Of a stretch of DNA of 64,000 bases, positions 52,361 to 62,700 are shown piece by piece. Source of the stretch: Neoluteolibacter marinus (GTDB taxonomy: Bacteria > Verrucomicrobiota > Verrucomicrobiia > Verrucomicrobiales > Akkermansiaceae); NCBI RefSeq assembly GCF_014904755.1, contig NZ_JACZFQ010000100.1:1-64000 (forward strand), read 5' to 3'. Position 1 is the first letter of the stretch; every line of letters begins with the position of its first letter. The position numbers were made by a program, and so were the translations under genes. The notes beneath the pieces are model-generated. The model was not told the origin of the DNA. It saw nothing but the letters and a program-made list of their open reading frames with translations, and searched no databases.

Positions 52361-52756
52361 ATGACCAAGCCTATCCTCGCCATCGTTGCCTTCAGCCTGC
52401 TGGTTTCCGCCGGATTTTACGTCGCCACCGCCGTGGGGGTACAGGTGGAAGGGCGCCACGAGATCACCGTTGACGTGCCGCGGGAGCCGATCCACTCGCC
52501 GGTCGGACAGGAAATCTACACGCCCTCGGGAGCGCGGCTCCTGGTGACCGGCATTTCCCGCAAAGGTTCACGCCGCCAGCTCACGGCCACGATCTACGGC
52601 ACCCACCGTTATTCGGTCGCCTTGTTCCCGACCCGCCTGGCCCACACGTTTTCAATGAACCGCCCTTCCGTCGAATGGACGGTGCTGCAGGCATCCAATC
52701 TCCCGATCGACGGCTACCCACGGGGATCCAAGGCCAGCTGGCACGAGATCCACTGA
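52361..52756 (+). CDS. small exported or anchored protein, unknown
   Basis: A 131-residue protein with an N-terminal hydrophobic helix (ILAIVAFSLLVSAGFYVATAVGV) that is either an uncleaved signal or a membrane anchor. The rest is a compact beta-rich domain (RHEITVDVPREPIHSP, LLVTGISRKGSRRQLTATIYG, YSVALFPTRLAHTF). No family is recognised. Its start directly follows a perfect hairpin, so translation may be controlled. It converges with the flavoprotein gene, with 3 bases between the stops. Confidence 0.55.
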   Translation: MTKPILAIVAFSLLVSAGFYVATAVGVQVEGRHEITVDVPREPIHSPVGQEIYTPSGARLLVTGISRKGSRRQLTATIYGTHRYSVALFPTRLAHTFSMNRPSVEWTVLQASNLPIDGYPRGSKASWHEIH

Positions 52757-52759
52757 GTG

Positions 52760-54061
52760 TCAGGCACGGATGGCGTATTCCTCCGGCGGGGCCACGTCCC
52801 AGACCAGATGCTTCACCGAGAACTTGAGCAGGTTCCGGCCATAGGGACTGCGCGTCGCCACCCCGGACAACAAGCGGGTGATTTGTGAGGTCAGGTGCCG
52901 TTCCATCATCCGCGGCAACGCCCGCTCGCCGTATTTCTGGCACAGCTGTTCCCCCGCGGCGTGCAGGGCGTACATCCGGCCGTCGTAGAAGTACTCGATC
53001 ATCTCGCCCCAGGCTTCGTGCCAATCGCGCAGCTCGCGGAAGATCTTGTCGAAGCCCTTCGCCATCTTCTCCGGCTGGTCGAGGATCCCCTGCCCTTGGG
53101 CAAAGACCTTGCTGTCCAGCAGGTCCGCCGAATGCATGGCCATGAACAGGCCCGGCGACAGCATCGGATCGACGAAGCCGTAGGCATCGCCCATCGCCAC
53201 CCATCCGGGCCCATGGCCGCGTTCGGAGATCAACTGGTAGTTGGTGTAGGTCATCACCTGGGTGACCCGGCGCCGGTTCTTGCCAGCCGCCGCCAGCGAC
53301 GGCTCGGAATCGATGATCGACTCCAGCCGATCTTCGGCCGTCTCGCCGTGCCCCTTGAGCGCGGACTTGTCGATCACCACCCCGACCGACAGCCGGCCCG
53401 GCAGCGGGATGCGCCAGCTCCAGCCGCGCTTCAAGGTGGTGATCACCACCTGGCCGTCGCGCGCCGACTCATCCTCGAAATCCTCGAAATGGGCGAAATA
53501 GGCGACATCGTTGCGGGTGCCGCGGGTGGCCCCCACGCCCAGCAGCCGGGCAAAGGCCCGGGCCCGCCCGGTGGAATCCACCAGCAGCTTGGGATGCTGC
53601 CCCGCGAATTCGGGCGCCGCTTCAAGACTCTCCGCGGCGAGCTGGATCTCCCGCCCCTCGCTGCCGATCTCGAGCTTCGCCCGCTGCTTCACGAAGACCA
53701 CGCCGAGCTCCTCGGCGCGCGCCCGCAGCAGGTTGTCGAACTCCGGCCGCGGGATGTTGTAGGCGTAGTTCGGCATCCCCTTGATCGCCTTCTGCGGGAA
53801 GAAAAAGTCCAGCCGGCTGCCGTCGCGGGAGAGGAAACCGACACCCGGCTTGTAGGTTGAAAACGCTGCCACCCGCTCCTCGATCCCGAGGCGACGCATC
53901 AGGCCGATCACCGTCGGCAACAACGACTCGCCCACCAGCAGGTCGGGACGCTTGTCATCGTCGAACACCACCGTGCGGATCCCGCGCTGAGCCAGCAATG
54001 CCGCCAGGGTGCATCCCGCCGGGCCGGCGCCCACGATTGCAACGTCGATGTTTCGCTTCAC
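52760..54061 (-). CDS. FAD-dependent halogenase-like oxidoreductase
   Basis: A 433-residue flavoprotein. The GTG start at 54061 is supported by the SD-like GGAAGGA 3 bases upstream; earlier ATGs run into the murI promoter region. The dinucleotide fold is GAGPAG at 11-16, with VGESLLPT at 43-50. The motif WSWRIP at 214-219 matches the WxWxIP signature of flavin-dependent halogenases and related geranylgeranyl-reductase-like enzymes. GDAYGFVDPMLSPGLFMAMHSA (split) is the second FAD contact, near residue 300. Halogenase catalytic Lys placement cannot be judged by eye, so the reaction could instead be a hydroxylation or reduction. No biosynthetic cluster is visible around it. Confidence 0.8.
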   Translation of the reverse strand: MKRNIDVAIVGAGPAGCTLAALLAQRGIRTVVFDDDKRPDLLVGESLLPTVIGLMRRLGIEERVAAFSTYKPGVGFLSRDGSRLDFFFPQKAIKGMPNYAYNIPRPEFDNLLRARAEELGVVFVKQRAKLEIGSEGREIQLAAESLEAAPEFAGQHPKLLVDSTGRARAFARLLGVGATRGTRNDVAYFAHFEDFEDESARDGQVVITTLKRGWSWRIPLPGRLSVGVVIDKSALKGHGETAEDRLESIIDSEPSLAAAGKNRRRVTQVMTYTNYQLISERGHGPGWVAMGDAYGFVDPMLSPGLFMAMHSADLLDSKVFAQGQGILDQPEKMAKGFDKIFRELRDWHEAWGEMIEYFYDGRMYALHAAGEQLCQKYGERALPRMMERHLTSQITRLLSGVATRSPYGRNLLKFSVKHLVWDVAPPEEYAIRA

Positions 54062-54161
54062 GCGTCCTTCCGTAGCGACGAACGCCTTGGCATGCAAAGT
54101 CGAATACGCTTCCCGCAGTTCGGGATTGGACCTTCGGATTCCGCCGTTCATCGTCCCGCCC

Positions 54162-54959
54162 ATGCGCAACGCCCCGCTGGGCTTCTTTGACTCCGGTGTC
54201 GGCGGCCTGACCGTCGTCAATGCCGTCCAACAACTCCTGCCCGCCGAGGACATCGTCTACCTCGGCGACACCGCCCGCGTCCCCTACGGCTCCAAGAGCC
54301 CGGAAACCATCCGCCAGTTCGCCCACGAGGACACCCGCTTCCTGCTCGACCGCGAGGTCAAGATGGTGATCGTGGCCTGCAACACCGCCACCGCCCACGC
54401 CCTGCCGTCGCTCCAGGAGCGCTACCAGGTGCCGGTCATCGGGGTCATCGAGCCCGGCGTCGATGCCGTCCTCGCCGACCCCGCCGCGCAGCGCGTCGGC
54501 ATCATCGCCACCCGCGGCACCATCCGCTCCCACGCCTACCAGCACGCCCTCGCCCTGCGCCGCACCGGCCTGATCATCCACGCCACCCCGGCCCCTTTGC
54601 TGGTCCCGCTGATCGAGGAAAACTGGCTCGACCATCCCGCCACCCGGGCCGTGCTCCACACCTACCTCGACCCGATGCTCGACCGCGGCATCGACACCTT
54701 GATGCTCGCCTGCACCCATTACCCGCTGCTCATTCCCGTGCTGCGGGACTTCCTGCCGGAAGGAGTGCGCATCGTCGACTCCGCCACCACCTGCGCGGAA
54801 CTGGTCCGCAGCGAACTCACCAAGCTCGACCTGCTTTCGGACACGACCGGAAAAGGATCGCTGCAACTTCACCTCACCGACCTTTCCGACCAGTTCGAGG
54901 ATCTCGCCCGCCGTTTCCTCGCCCATTCGCCGGGCCGAATCCAGCGGGTCGTCCTGTGA
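54162..54959 (+). CDS. murI: glutamate racemase
   Basis: A 265-residue cytosolic enzyme making D-glutamate for peptidoglycan. Asp10 and Ser11 lie in FFDSGVGGLTV. The catalytic Cys pair is Cys73 in VACNTATAHA and Cys184 in MLACTHYPLL, with His186 next to the second. The substrate pocket segment YLGDTARVPYGSKS is intact. ATG 54162 gives the usual length; an upstream open frame overlaps the divergent flavoprotein gene. It starts 100 bases from that gene and is followed 40 bases later by the sulfatase in the same direction. Confidence 0.96.
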   Translation: MRNAPLGFFDSGVGGLTVVNAVQQLLPAEDIVYLGDTARVPYGSKSPETIRQFAHEDTRFLLDREVKMVIVACNTATAHALPSLQERYQVPVIGVIEPGVDAVLADPAAQRVGIIATRGTIRSHAYQHALALRRTGLIIHATPAPLLVPLIEENWLDHPATRAVLHTYLDPMLDRGIDTLMLACTHYPLLIPVLRDFLPEGVRIVDSATTCAELVRSELTKLDLLSDTTGKGSLQLHLTDLSDQFEDLARRFLAHSPGRIQRVVL

Positions 54960-54999
54960 TCCGAAAGAATCGCGGTCCCGGTCGCGAACCCTCCACCGC

Positions 55000-56553
55000 G
55001 TGAAAACCCTGTTCCTGTTCGCCCTCCTGACCCTGCACCTGGGTGCCGCGGAAAGGCCCAACATCCTCCTTCTCTTCGCCGACGACCTCGGCCGCTACGC
55101 TTCCGCCTACGCCGACCCGCAGCACCCGTCGCCGAACGACGTGATCCGCACGCCGGCCTTCGACCGCATCGCCGCGTCCGGCGCCCGCTTCGACAACGCC
55201 TTCGTCTCGGCACCGTCCTGCACTCCTTCGCGTGGCTCGCTCTACACCGGTCGCCACTTCTTCCGCAACGGCTCCGCATCCCAGCTGCACAACCCGTGGC
55301 AGGGCGACGCGCCGGACCCCTTCGCCACGGTGACCGGCATGCCCAACACCTTGGCCGCGGCCGGCTATCACATCGGCTGGAGCCACAAGTGGCACCTGCG
55401 CGAAAGCCTGATCGGCGGGAAGTCCAACGAGTATTCGCCGCGCGGCGGACGCATCAACCAGTTTTCCCAGGTCGTTTCCAAGGCCCCGGATCCCGCCGCC
55501 GCGAAAGCCGCCATCCTCGACGAGGTCCGCGGCAACTTCCGCGCCTTCCTCGCCAAGCGGAAAGAAGGCCAGCCCTTCTTCTACTCCTTCAATCCGACCA
55601 ACACCCACCGCAAGTGGATCCGCGGCTCCGGCAAGGCGCTGTGGGGGCTCGATCCCGAACGCCTGAAGGGCAAGCTCCCGCCCTTCCTCCCCGACAACCC
55701 GGTGTTCCGCGAGGACTTCGCCGACTACCTCGGCGAAGCGATGGCCTTCGACGCCGCTTGCGGGGTGATCCTCGATGAACTCGAGGCACTCGGCGAAAGC
55801 TCGAATACGCTCGTCTGCATCAGCGGCGACCACGGCGCGCCCGGCTTCCCGCGCGGCAAGTGCAATGTCCACGACTTCGGCTCGCGGGTGCTGCTCGGCA
55901 TGTCCTGGCCGGGAAGAATCGCCGCCGGGCGCGTGGTCGGAGCGCCGGTCTCGCTCGTCGATATCGCGCCAACCTTCCTCGCCGCCGCCGGACTGGAATC
56001 CAAGGACGAACCCAACGGCGAATCCCTGCTGCCCGCCCTGGCCGCCGGCGGCAGCGACGCCGCGCTCCGCGGCTGGGCACTCATCGGCCGCGAGGTGCAT
56101 GTGCGCGGGGCCCGCGACACGCAGCTCCCCTATCCGGTCCGTGCCTTGCGCACGGCGGACTTCCTCTATGTGAGGAATTTCAAACCCGACCGCACCCCGA
56201 TGGGAGATCCCCCGGATCCCGCGCGGGACATGCCCAACTTCAACAAGCTCGCCAACGACACCTACGCCGCCTACGCCGACATCGACGCCTCCCCGGCCAA
56301 GGCGTGGCTGGTGCGCCACCGCGACGAGCCGGACGTGAAACCCTTCCTCGCCTTCGCCTGGGAAAAACGGCCCGCCGAGGAGCTCTACGACCTGCGGACC
56401 GATCCGTTCCAGATGCACAACCTCGCCGGGGACAACGACCACCAGGGCAAGCTCTCCGAACTCGCGGGCAGGCTGATGAGGGAGCTGAATGAGAATCACG
56501 ATCCCCGCCTGCAGGACGACTTCGACCGCGCCCCCTACCTCGCCCCGAAGTAG
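55000..56553 (+). CDS. secreted type I sulfatase
   Basis: A 517-residue exported sulfatase with a GTG start (55000) and the signal peptide MKTLFLFALLTLHLGAAE. The metal site starts with LLLFADDLGR (Asp28, Asp29). The formylglycine signature is SCTPSRGSLYTGR, with Cys74 as the residue converted to formylglycine by an FGE-type enzyme. A later GDHGAPGFPRGKCNVHDFG (split) gives further metal ligands, near residues 275-290. Such enzymes remove sulfate from polysaccharides such as fucoidan or carrageenan, or from mucins. No SD is seen before the GTG. It fits the polysaccharide-degrading theme of the window. Confidence 0.93.
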   Translation: MKTLFLFALLTLHLGAAERPNILLLFADDLGRYASAYADPQHPSPNDVIRTPAFDRIAASGARFDNAFVSAPSCTPSRGSLYTGRHFFRNGSASQLHNPWQGDAPDPFATVTGMPNTLAAAGYHIGWSHKWHLRESLIGGKSNEYSPRGGRINQFSQVVSKAPDPAAAKAAILDEVRGNFRAFLAKRKEGQPFFYSFNPTNTHRKWIRGSGKALWGLDPERLKGKLPPFLPDNPVFREDFADYLGEAMAFDAACGVILDELEALGESSNTLVCISGDHGAPGFPRGKCNVHDFGSRVLLGMSWPGRIAAGRVVGAPVSLVDIAPTFLAAAGLESKDEPNGESLLPALAAGGSDAALRGWALIGREVHVRGARDTQLPYPVRALRTADFLYVRNFKPDRTPMGDPPDPARDMPNFNKLANDTYAAYADIDASPAKAWLVRHRDEPDVKPFLAFAWEKRPAEELYDLRTDPFQMHNLAGDNDHQGKLSELAGRLMRELNENHDPRLQDDFDRAPYLAPK

Positions 56554-56628
56554 CCGCCCCCGACCTTCGGACGCGATTCGCCGCTTCCCTCTTGTCGCCT
56601 CGTGCGCGACCGGTCACCTTGCGTGGCG

Positions 56629-57555
56629 ATGACACGCCCGGCCCTCCGCCGCCTCTTGGATGAAATCGGCCCCGTCGACGCCACCGGCATCGAGGAACGG
56701 GTCGCCAAATACACCACCCGCAGCATCAAGAAGCAGTCGAAGGTCTTCGGCCTCAAGCTCGCGGTGACGATGGTCGACTTGACCACCCTCGAAGGCAAGG
56801 ACACGCCGGGCAAGGTCGCCTCGCTCTGCCGAAAAGCCCTCTGTCCTCATCCCGGCGACGACATCCCGCGGGTCGCCGCCGTCTGCGTCTACCCGTCGAT
56901 GGTCAAGCACGCCGCGCGGCACGTCAAAGGCAGCGGCGTCCGCATCGCCTCCGTCGCCACTGCTTTCCCCTCCGGCCAGGCCCCGCTCAAGACGCGCCTC
57001 GCCGAGGTCCGCCAGGCGGTCGCCGACGGTGCCGATGAAATTGACATGGTCATCAACCGCGGCGCCTTCCTCGCCGGGGAACTCGGCCTGGTGCAGGACG
57101 AGATCGCCGCCGTGGTCGAGGCCTGCGGCGAGTCCACCCTCAAGGTCATCCTCGAGACTTCCGAGCTCGAAACCTACGACCACATCCGCGCCGCCTCCTT
57201 CCTCGCCATGCGGGTCCTGCGGCCGGGCGACTTCATCAAGACCTCCACGGGCAAAACCTCCGGCAACGCCACCCTCGGCAACAACCAGGTCATGCTCGAT
57301 GCCATCCGCGACCACTTCCTCGACACCGGCACCGAAATCGCGATGAAGCCCGCCGGCGGCATCAAGTCGGCCAAGCAGGCGCTGCAATTCCTCGTCGCCG
57401 TCAAGGAAACCCTCGGCGACGCCTGGCTCAACAACACCCGCTACCGCTTCGGCGCGTCCTCCCTACTCAACGACCTGCTCCGCCAGCTCGAAACCCAGCG
57501 CAGCGGCGCCTATCAGGCACCCTACACCTTCAGCGACGACTCATCCGGCTACTGA
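56629..57555 (+). CDS. deoC: deoxyribose-phosphate aldolase
   Basis: A 308-residue cytosolic class I aldolase that cleaves deoxyribose-5-phosphate into glyceraldehyde-3-phosphate and acetaldehyde. The Schiff-base Lys is Lys204 in FIKTSTGKTSG; the second Lys is Lys240 in MKPAGGIK; the activating Asp is Asp139 in DEIDMVIN. An extra N-terminal helical segment of about 40 residues makes it longer than the E. coli enzyme (about 259), as is usual in this branch. ATG 56629 is chosen over 56602 by homology-like start. The aldehyde dehydrogenase gene that follows 122 bases later would oxidise the acetaldehyde. Confidence 0.95.
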   Translation: MTRPALRRLLDEIGPVDATGIEERVAKYTTRSIKKQSKVFGLKLAVTMVDLTTLEGKDTPGKVASLCRKALCPHPGDDIPRVAAVCVYPSMVKHAARHVKGSGVRIASVATAFPSGQAPLKTRLAEVRQAVADGADEIDMVINRGAFLAGELGLVQDEIAAVVEACGESTLKVILETSELETYDHIRAASFLAMRVLRPGDFIKTSTGKTSGNATLGNNQVMLDAIRDHFLDTGTEIAMKPAGGIKSAKQALQFLVAVKETLGDAWLNNTRYRFGASSLLNDLLRQLETQRSGAYQAPYTFSDDSSGY

Positions 57556-57674
57556 GCGAATGACGCATTCAGAATTTCCGAATGTCGAATGCCGTGGCGC
57601 TTCGCGCGGGTTCTGAAAAAGCCATTCTTCCTCACACTTCCTTCGTCATTCGGAATTTCCCCATTCGTCATTTT
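57556..57674. repeat. intergenic inverted repeat of ATTCG phrases
   Basis: The left arm (57556-57591) has GAATGACGCATTC and AATTTCCGAATG. The right arm (57643-57674), read on the other strand, gives AATGACGAATGG and AAATTCCGAATG in the same order. The arms pair with small gaps around a 51-base centre. The right arm ends 3-4 bases before the ATG of the aldehyde dehydrogenase, so no SD can be present. It resembles dispersed intergenic repeats of this phylum (recalled, not searched). Confidence 0.6.
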
Positions 57675-57677
57675 CCC

Positions 57678-59171
57678 ATGCCCGCCAAGAAATCACCGGC
57701 ACCGAAATCCCGCACCAAAGTCCGCGAACTCCTCTTCGGCGACCTCTGGGAATACGATCCCGCTCCCGAGTCGGCGCCTGCCCACATTGACGCGCGCTAC
57801 GGACTCTTCATCGGCGGCAAGTCCGTCGCCCCGAAATCGAAGAATTACTTCGACTCGATCAGCCCGCGCGACGGCAAGAAGCTCAGTGAAATTCCTTTCG
57901 CCGGGAAAGCCGATGTCGATGCCGCCTTCGCCGCCGCGAAGAAGGCCTTTCCCGCCTGGTCGAAGCTGCCCGGCAAGGAGCGCGGCAAGTACTTGTTCCG
58001 CATCGCCCGCCTGCTGCAGGACCGCTCGCGCGAGTTCGCCGTGGCCGAGACGCTCGACGGCGGCAAGCCGATCAAGGAGTCGCGCGACTTCGACCTGCCG
58101 ATGGCCGCGGCGCATTTCTTCTATCACGCCGGCTGGGCCGACAAGCTCGCGTTCGTCGCCCCGGGCCGCACGCTCGAACCGCTCGGCGTGGTCGGCCAGA
58201 TCATCCCGTGGAATTTCCCGCTGCTGATGATGGCATGGAAAATCGCGCCCGCCCTGGCCACGGGCAACACCGTGGTCATCAAGCCCGCCGAGACGACCTC
58301 GATCACCGCGCTCAAGTTCGCCTCCATCCTGCAGGACGCAGGGCTGCCGCCCGGCGTGGTCAACATCGTCACCGGCGCCGGCGAGACCGGAGCCGCGATC
58401 GTGAACCATCCCGGCGCCGCCAAGATCGCCTTCACCGGATCCACCGAAGTCGGCAAGATCATCCAGCGCGCGCTCGCCGGCAGCGGCAAGCGCCTGGCCC
58501 TCGAACTCGGCGGCAAGGCCGCCAACATCGTCTTCGAGGACGCTCCCATCGACCAGGCGGTCGAAGGCATCATCAACGGCATCTTCTTCAACCAGGGCCA
58601 CGTCTGCTGCGCCGGCTCGCGCCTGCTGGTCCAGGAGAGTGTCGCCGATGCGGTCATCGCCCGGCTCAAGCGCCGCATGCAGGTGCTGCGCACCGGCGAC
58701 CCGCTCGACAAGAACACCGACATCGGTGCCATCAACTCCGCCGAGCAGCTCGCGAAGATCCGGGAGCTCGTCGCCAGCGGCGTCGAAGAAGGCGCCGAAC
58801 TCCATCAGCCGGCCTGCAAGTTGCCGAAGACCGGCTTTTACTTTCCCCCCAGCCTTTTCACCAAGGTCACCCAGAGCCATCGCGTCGCACGCGAGGAAAT
58901 TTTCGGCCCGGTGTTGTCCATCCTCACCTTCCGCACCCCGGAGGAAGCGGTCGAGAAGGCCAACAACACCCCCTACGGCCTCAGCGCCGGCGTGTGGACC
59001 GACAAGGGCAGCCTGATCCTCAAGATGGCGAGCGAACTCAAGGCCGGCGTGGTCTGGGCCAACACCTACAACAAGTTCGATCCCTCCAGTCCCTTCGGCG
59101 GCTACAAGCAGTCCGGCTTCGGCCGCGAGGGCGGCAAGCACGGGCTGCTCGACTATGCCCGGCTGGCCTGA
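57678..59171 (+). CDS. NAD(P)-dependent aldehyde dehydrogenase
   Basis: A 497-residue cytosolic ALDH. The oxyanion Asn is in IPWNFPLLMMAWKIAPALA (split; WNF near residue 178); the general base Glu276 is in LALELGGKAAN; the catalytic Cys310 is in NQGHVCCAGSR. The cofactor region IKPAETTSITAL (about 201-212) and FTGSTEVGK (252-260) is normal. ATG 57678 gives MPAKKSPAPKSR, a basic tail ahead of the fold; the upstream open frame is repeat-derived. It is next to deoC, so acetaldehyde or lactaldehyde is a likely substrate. A second ALDH begins at 63925. Confidence 0.95.
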   Translation: MPAKKSPAPKSRTKVRELLFGDLWEYDPAPESAPAHIDARYGLFIGGKSVAPKSKNYFDSISPRDGKKLSEIPFAGKADVDAAFAAAKKAFPAWSKLPGKERGKYLFRIARLLQDRSREFAVAETLDGGKPIKESRDFDLPMAAAHFFYHAGWADKLAFVAPGRTLEPLGVVGQIIPWNFPLLMMAWKIAPALATGNTVVIKPAETTSITALKFASILQDAGLPPGVVNIVTGAGETGAAIVNHPGAAKIAFTGSTEVGKIIQRALAGSGKRLALELGGKAANIVFEDAPIDQAVEGIINGIFFNQGHVCCAGSRLLVQESVADAVIARLKRRMQVLRTGDPLDKNTDIGAINSAEQLAKIRELVASGVEEGAELHQPACKLPKTGFYFPPSLFTKVTQSHRVAREEIFGPVLSILTFRTPEEAVEKANNTPYGLSAGVWTDKGSLILKMASELKAGVVWANTYNKFDPSSPFGGYKQSGFGREGGKHGLLDYARLA

Positions 59172-59184
59172 TAGCGGTGCCAGG

Positions 59185-59454
59185 ATGGACGCTAGGGAAA
59201 CGAAGGCATCGCTCGGCTGCGGCTCGCTGATCCTGATCGCGATCATCGTGCTGATCTTCAGCGGCGGCCGCGACGACAAGAAGCTGCGCAGCGAACTCAG
59301 GTCCGCCCGCAACGAGATCCGGGCACTCAGGGGCGAGGTGATCGACCAGTCCGTCCAGCTCGACAAGATCCAGAAGAAGCTCGACCAGCAGGCGGAGGAT
59401 AACCAGCGCCTCCTGCGCCTGCTCCCGCAGCTCCTCGAGGTGGAAGGCAGATAG
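59185..59454 (+). CDS. small anchored coiled-coil protein
   Basis: An 89-residue protein from ATG 59185. A membrane helix (about 9-26, LGCGSLILIAIIVLIFSGG) is followed by a charged heptad-rich coiled coil (about 30-85, LRSELRSARNEIRALRGEV and IQKKLDQQAEDNQRLLRLL). It begins 13 bases after the ALDH stop, so it may be co-transcribed. No family is recognised. The 251-base gap up to 59705 shows no clear signal. Confidence 0.5.
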   Translation: MDARETKASLGCGSLILIAIIVLIFSGGRDDKKLRSELRSARNEIRALRGEVIDQSVQLDKIQKKLDQQAEDNQRLLRLLPQLLEVEGR

Positions 59455-59705
59455 CGGCACTCCGCCAAGGTCACGGGTCCTGGTCCCCGTCCCCAAGCAA
59501 CCGGCCCCGGCATTCTTCCCCGGGTTGAGTGGGAATGGCGCCGTCATGAGTTGAACAATGGTGTCGACGGGATCGGCCGGCCGGCAGGGCCAGCCTCTTC
59601 TCTATCTAACCAAATCCGGCGGTTCCTGGCTTGCCATGACAACTATTCTTGCGAAAAAGTGATTCCCCATGCCGGCTTGAAGCCCCCCTTCACACGCGAT
59701 CGCCC

Positions 59706-62700
59706 ATGAAATCACTGCCCCTCCTTGCCGCCATCCTGGCCACCGCACCGCTTCCCGTCTCTTCGGCCATTCTGCGGGTCGCGGCCGGATCCGTTGCCGC
59801 AACCCCCGATGGAAGCTCCTGGGCCACGGCCTTCCCCACCCTGCAGGACGCACTCGCCGCCGCCGGTTCAGGCGACGAAATCTGGGTCGCCGCCGGAACC
59901 TACCACCCGGACGAGGGAGCCTCCGCCATCCCCGACGACCGCGCTTCCACCTTCGCCATCACCGCGGATGTCGCGATCTACGGAGGATTCGCAGGCACGG
60001 AGTCCCTGCTCTCGGAAAGAAACCCCGCCGCCCATCCGGTCATCCTGTCCGGTGAAATTCAGGACGATGCCGATCCCACCAATAACACCTACCATGTCGT
60101 CCTCATCACCGACGGCGACGACGCCACTTTTCAGGACGTTCTCCTCGACGGACTGACCATCACCGGGGGATACGCCGACCTCGATTCCGGCGGCAACAAC
60201 CAGGGAGCCGGCATCGACAACCGCGAGAACCTCACCCTGAGAAAAGTGACCGTGGCCGACAACTTCGCCACCGACCAATGCGGCGGTGTCGCCCTGGGCC
60301 TCGGCACCTCACTCATCGAGGATTGCGTCATTTACGGAAATGAAGCCAGTGGTTCCGGCGGCGGCGCGGGGGTCGCCGCTCAGGCAATCCTCACCATCCG
60401 CCATACCCGGTTCACCGGAAACATCGTCGAAAGCGGCAACCCGGGCTCCGGAGGTGGTGCGCTCATGATCGAGCGCGGTGCGGTCGTCACCATTGAGGAT
60501 TCGATCTTCTCAGGAAACGAAGGCCGGAACTCTTCCGATGGCGGGGCGATGCGAATCGAGTCCGGCACCGTATCCATCGCCAACTGCTCCATTCTGGGCA
60601 ACAGAAGTTCGGAAGCGGGCGGAGGAGTCCATCTCAGGAATGCCCCCGCTTCCTTCACGAACTGCTCCTTCCAAGGTAATTTGGGCTCAAGGGGCGGTGC
60701 GGTTTTCGTATCCCACGGATTCCCCCCAAATTTCACCAACTGCTCTTTCCAAGGCAATCGTGGCCAAGTCCTATCGGGCGGAGTCGGCTGCCCCAACGAC
60801 TCCCAGCTCACCTTCACCAACTGCATCCTCTGGAACAATGCGCTGGGTACGAGCACCTCGGATCCCGCTTCCTCCGTGTCGGGTTCCTTCACCTTCTCCC
60901 ACTGCCTCGTCCAGAACCTCCATCCCGCCGGCACCGGCAACCTCGACGGCACCCTGCCGGGAAATGATCCGCTGTTCGTGTCCGAGGTGGATCCCCTCTC
61001 CGCCCCTCACGACAGCGGCGGCGACCTCCGCCTGCAGCCCGGATCCCCCGCCATCGATGCCGGCGATGACTCCGCCAGCAGCGAGATCACCGACCTCGCC
61101 GGAAATCCGCGCTTCGCCGACGGCGATTCCGACACCACCGCCACCATCGACCTCGGCGCCTATGAAATGCCGCCCACCCGGATCGTCACCAGCGATGCCG
61201 ACTCGGGCACCGGCTCACTGAGGGAAATCCTCGCCCTGGCCGTGCCCGGCACCCATGTCACCTTCGATCCCTCGCTGGACGGAGCCACCATCACCCTCAC
61301 CACCGGCCAGCTCGATCTCACGCAGGATGTCACGATCGATGCCTCCCCGCTGCCCCGCGGACTCACCCTTTCCGGCAACAACAGCTCGCGCATCCTCGCG
61401 ATCCACACCGGCACCACCGTGAACCTCGAGGCCCTCACCTTCACCGGCGGCAACTCGCCACTCAACGCCGGGGCCATCGTCAATCTGGGAGAGACCACCA
61501 TCCGCCGCTGCACTTTCACCGGCAACACCGCCGCCACCAACGGCGGCGCCATCTCCAACGCCACCGGCGGCCAGCTGACAATCGAGAATTCCACCTTCCA
61601 CGGCAACTCCCAGACCGGCCCGACCCAAGGTGGAGGTGCCATCACCCAGGGTGGCGCCGCCACTTCGCTGACCCTCCGCCACTGCACCGTGACCGGCAAT
61701 TCCGCGACCGGTCCCGGTGGCGGTGGCGGCATCCAGATCCAGGGATCGAACGTCACGCTCGTGGATAGCATCGTGGCGGGAAACACCGCGACCGGCGGCA
61801 CTGGCCCCGACCTCAAGGGCACCCTCAGCGCGACCGGCGGGGTCAATTTCATCGGCGACGACAGCTCCGGCGCCAACGGTCTTGGCACACCGGGCACCGA
61901 CTATCTCACTGGCGACCCGATGCTCGGTCCATTCACCGGCAATGGCGGCCCGACCTTCACGCGGCACCCGCTGCCAGGCTCTCCCGTGATCGATCCCGCC
62001 GGCGGCGACGCCAGCCCGTCCACCGACATCGACCAGCGCGGCGCCAGGCGGTTGTCCGGCACCACCGCGGACATCGGCGCGGTGGAAAGCTTCGTCGCCC
62101 ATGTCGACCAGCTCGCCACCGGTGACGACGACGGCAGCAACTGGGCCGACGCATTCACCGGCCTCCAGGACGCCCTCACCGGGCCACGCCCACTCGAAGT
62201 CTTGATCGCCGAGGGCACCTACCTGCCCGGTGCCGCGGAATCCGACTCGTTTGCCATCCGCACCTCCCTTTCGATCTACGGCGGCTTCCCGTCGGGCGGA
62301 GATCTTTTCGACAACCGCGATCCCGCCGCCCATCCGGTCATCCTGTCCGGCGAACTGCAGGACGATGCCGACCCCACCAACAACGCCTACCACGTCGTCC
62401 TGATCACTGATGGCGACGCCGCCTTTCAGGACGTCCTCCTCGACGGACTGACCATCACCGGCGGATACGCCGATCTCGGGTCCGGTGGCAACAACCAGGG
62501 AGGCGGGATCGACAACCGCGAGAACCTCACCCTGAGAAACGTCACCGTGGCCGACAACCTCGCTACCAGCCACAGCGGCGGCATCGCCCTGCGGCTTGGC
62601 ACCTCACTCATCGAGGATTGCGTCATTTCCGGAAATGAAGCCGGAGGATCCGGCGGCGGCGGCGCTCGGGTCGGTAATCCGGCACGCCTCACCGTCCGCA

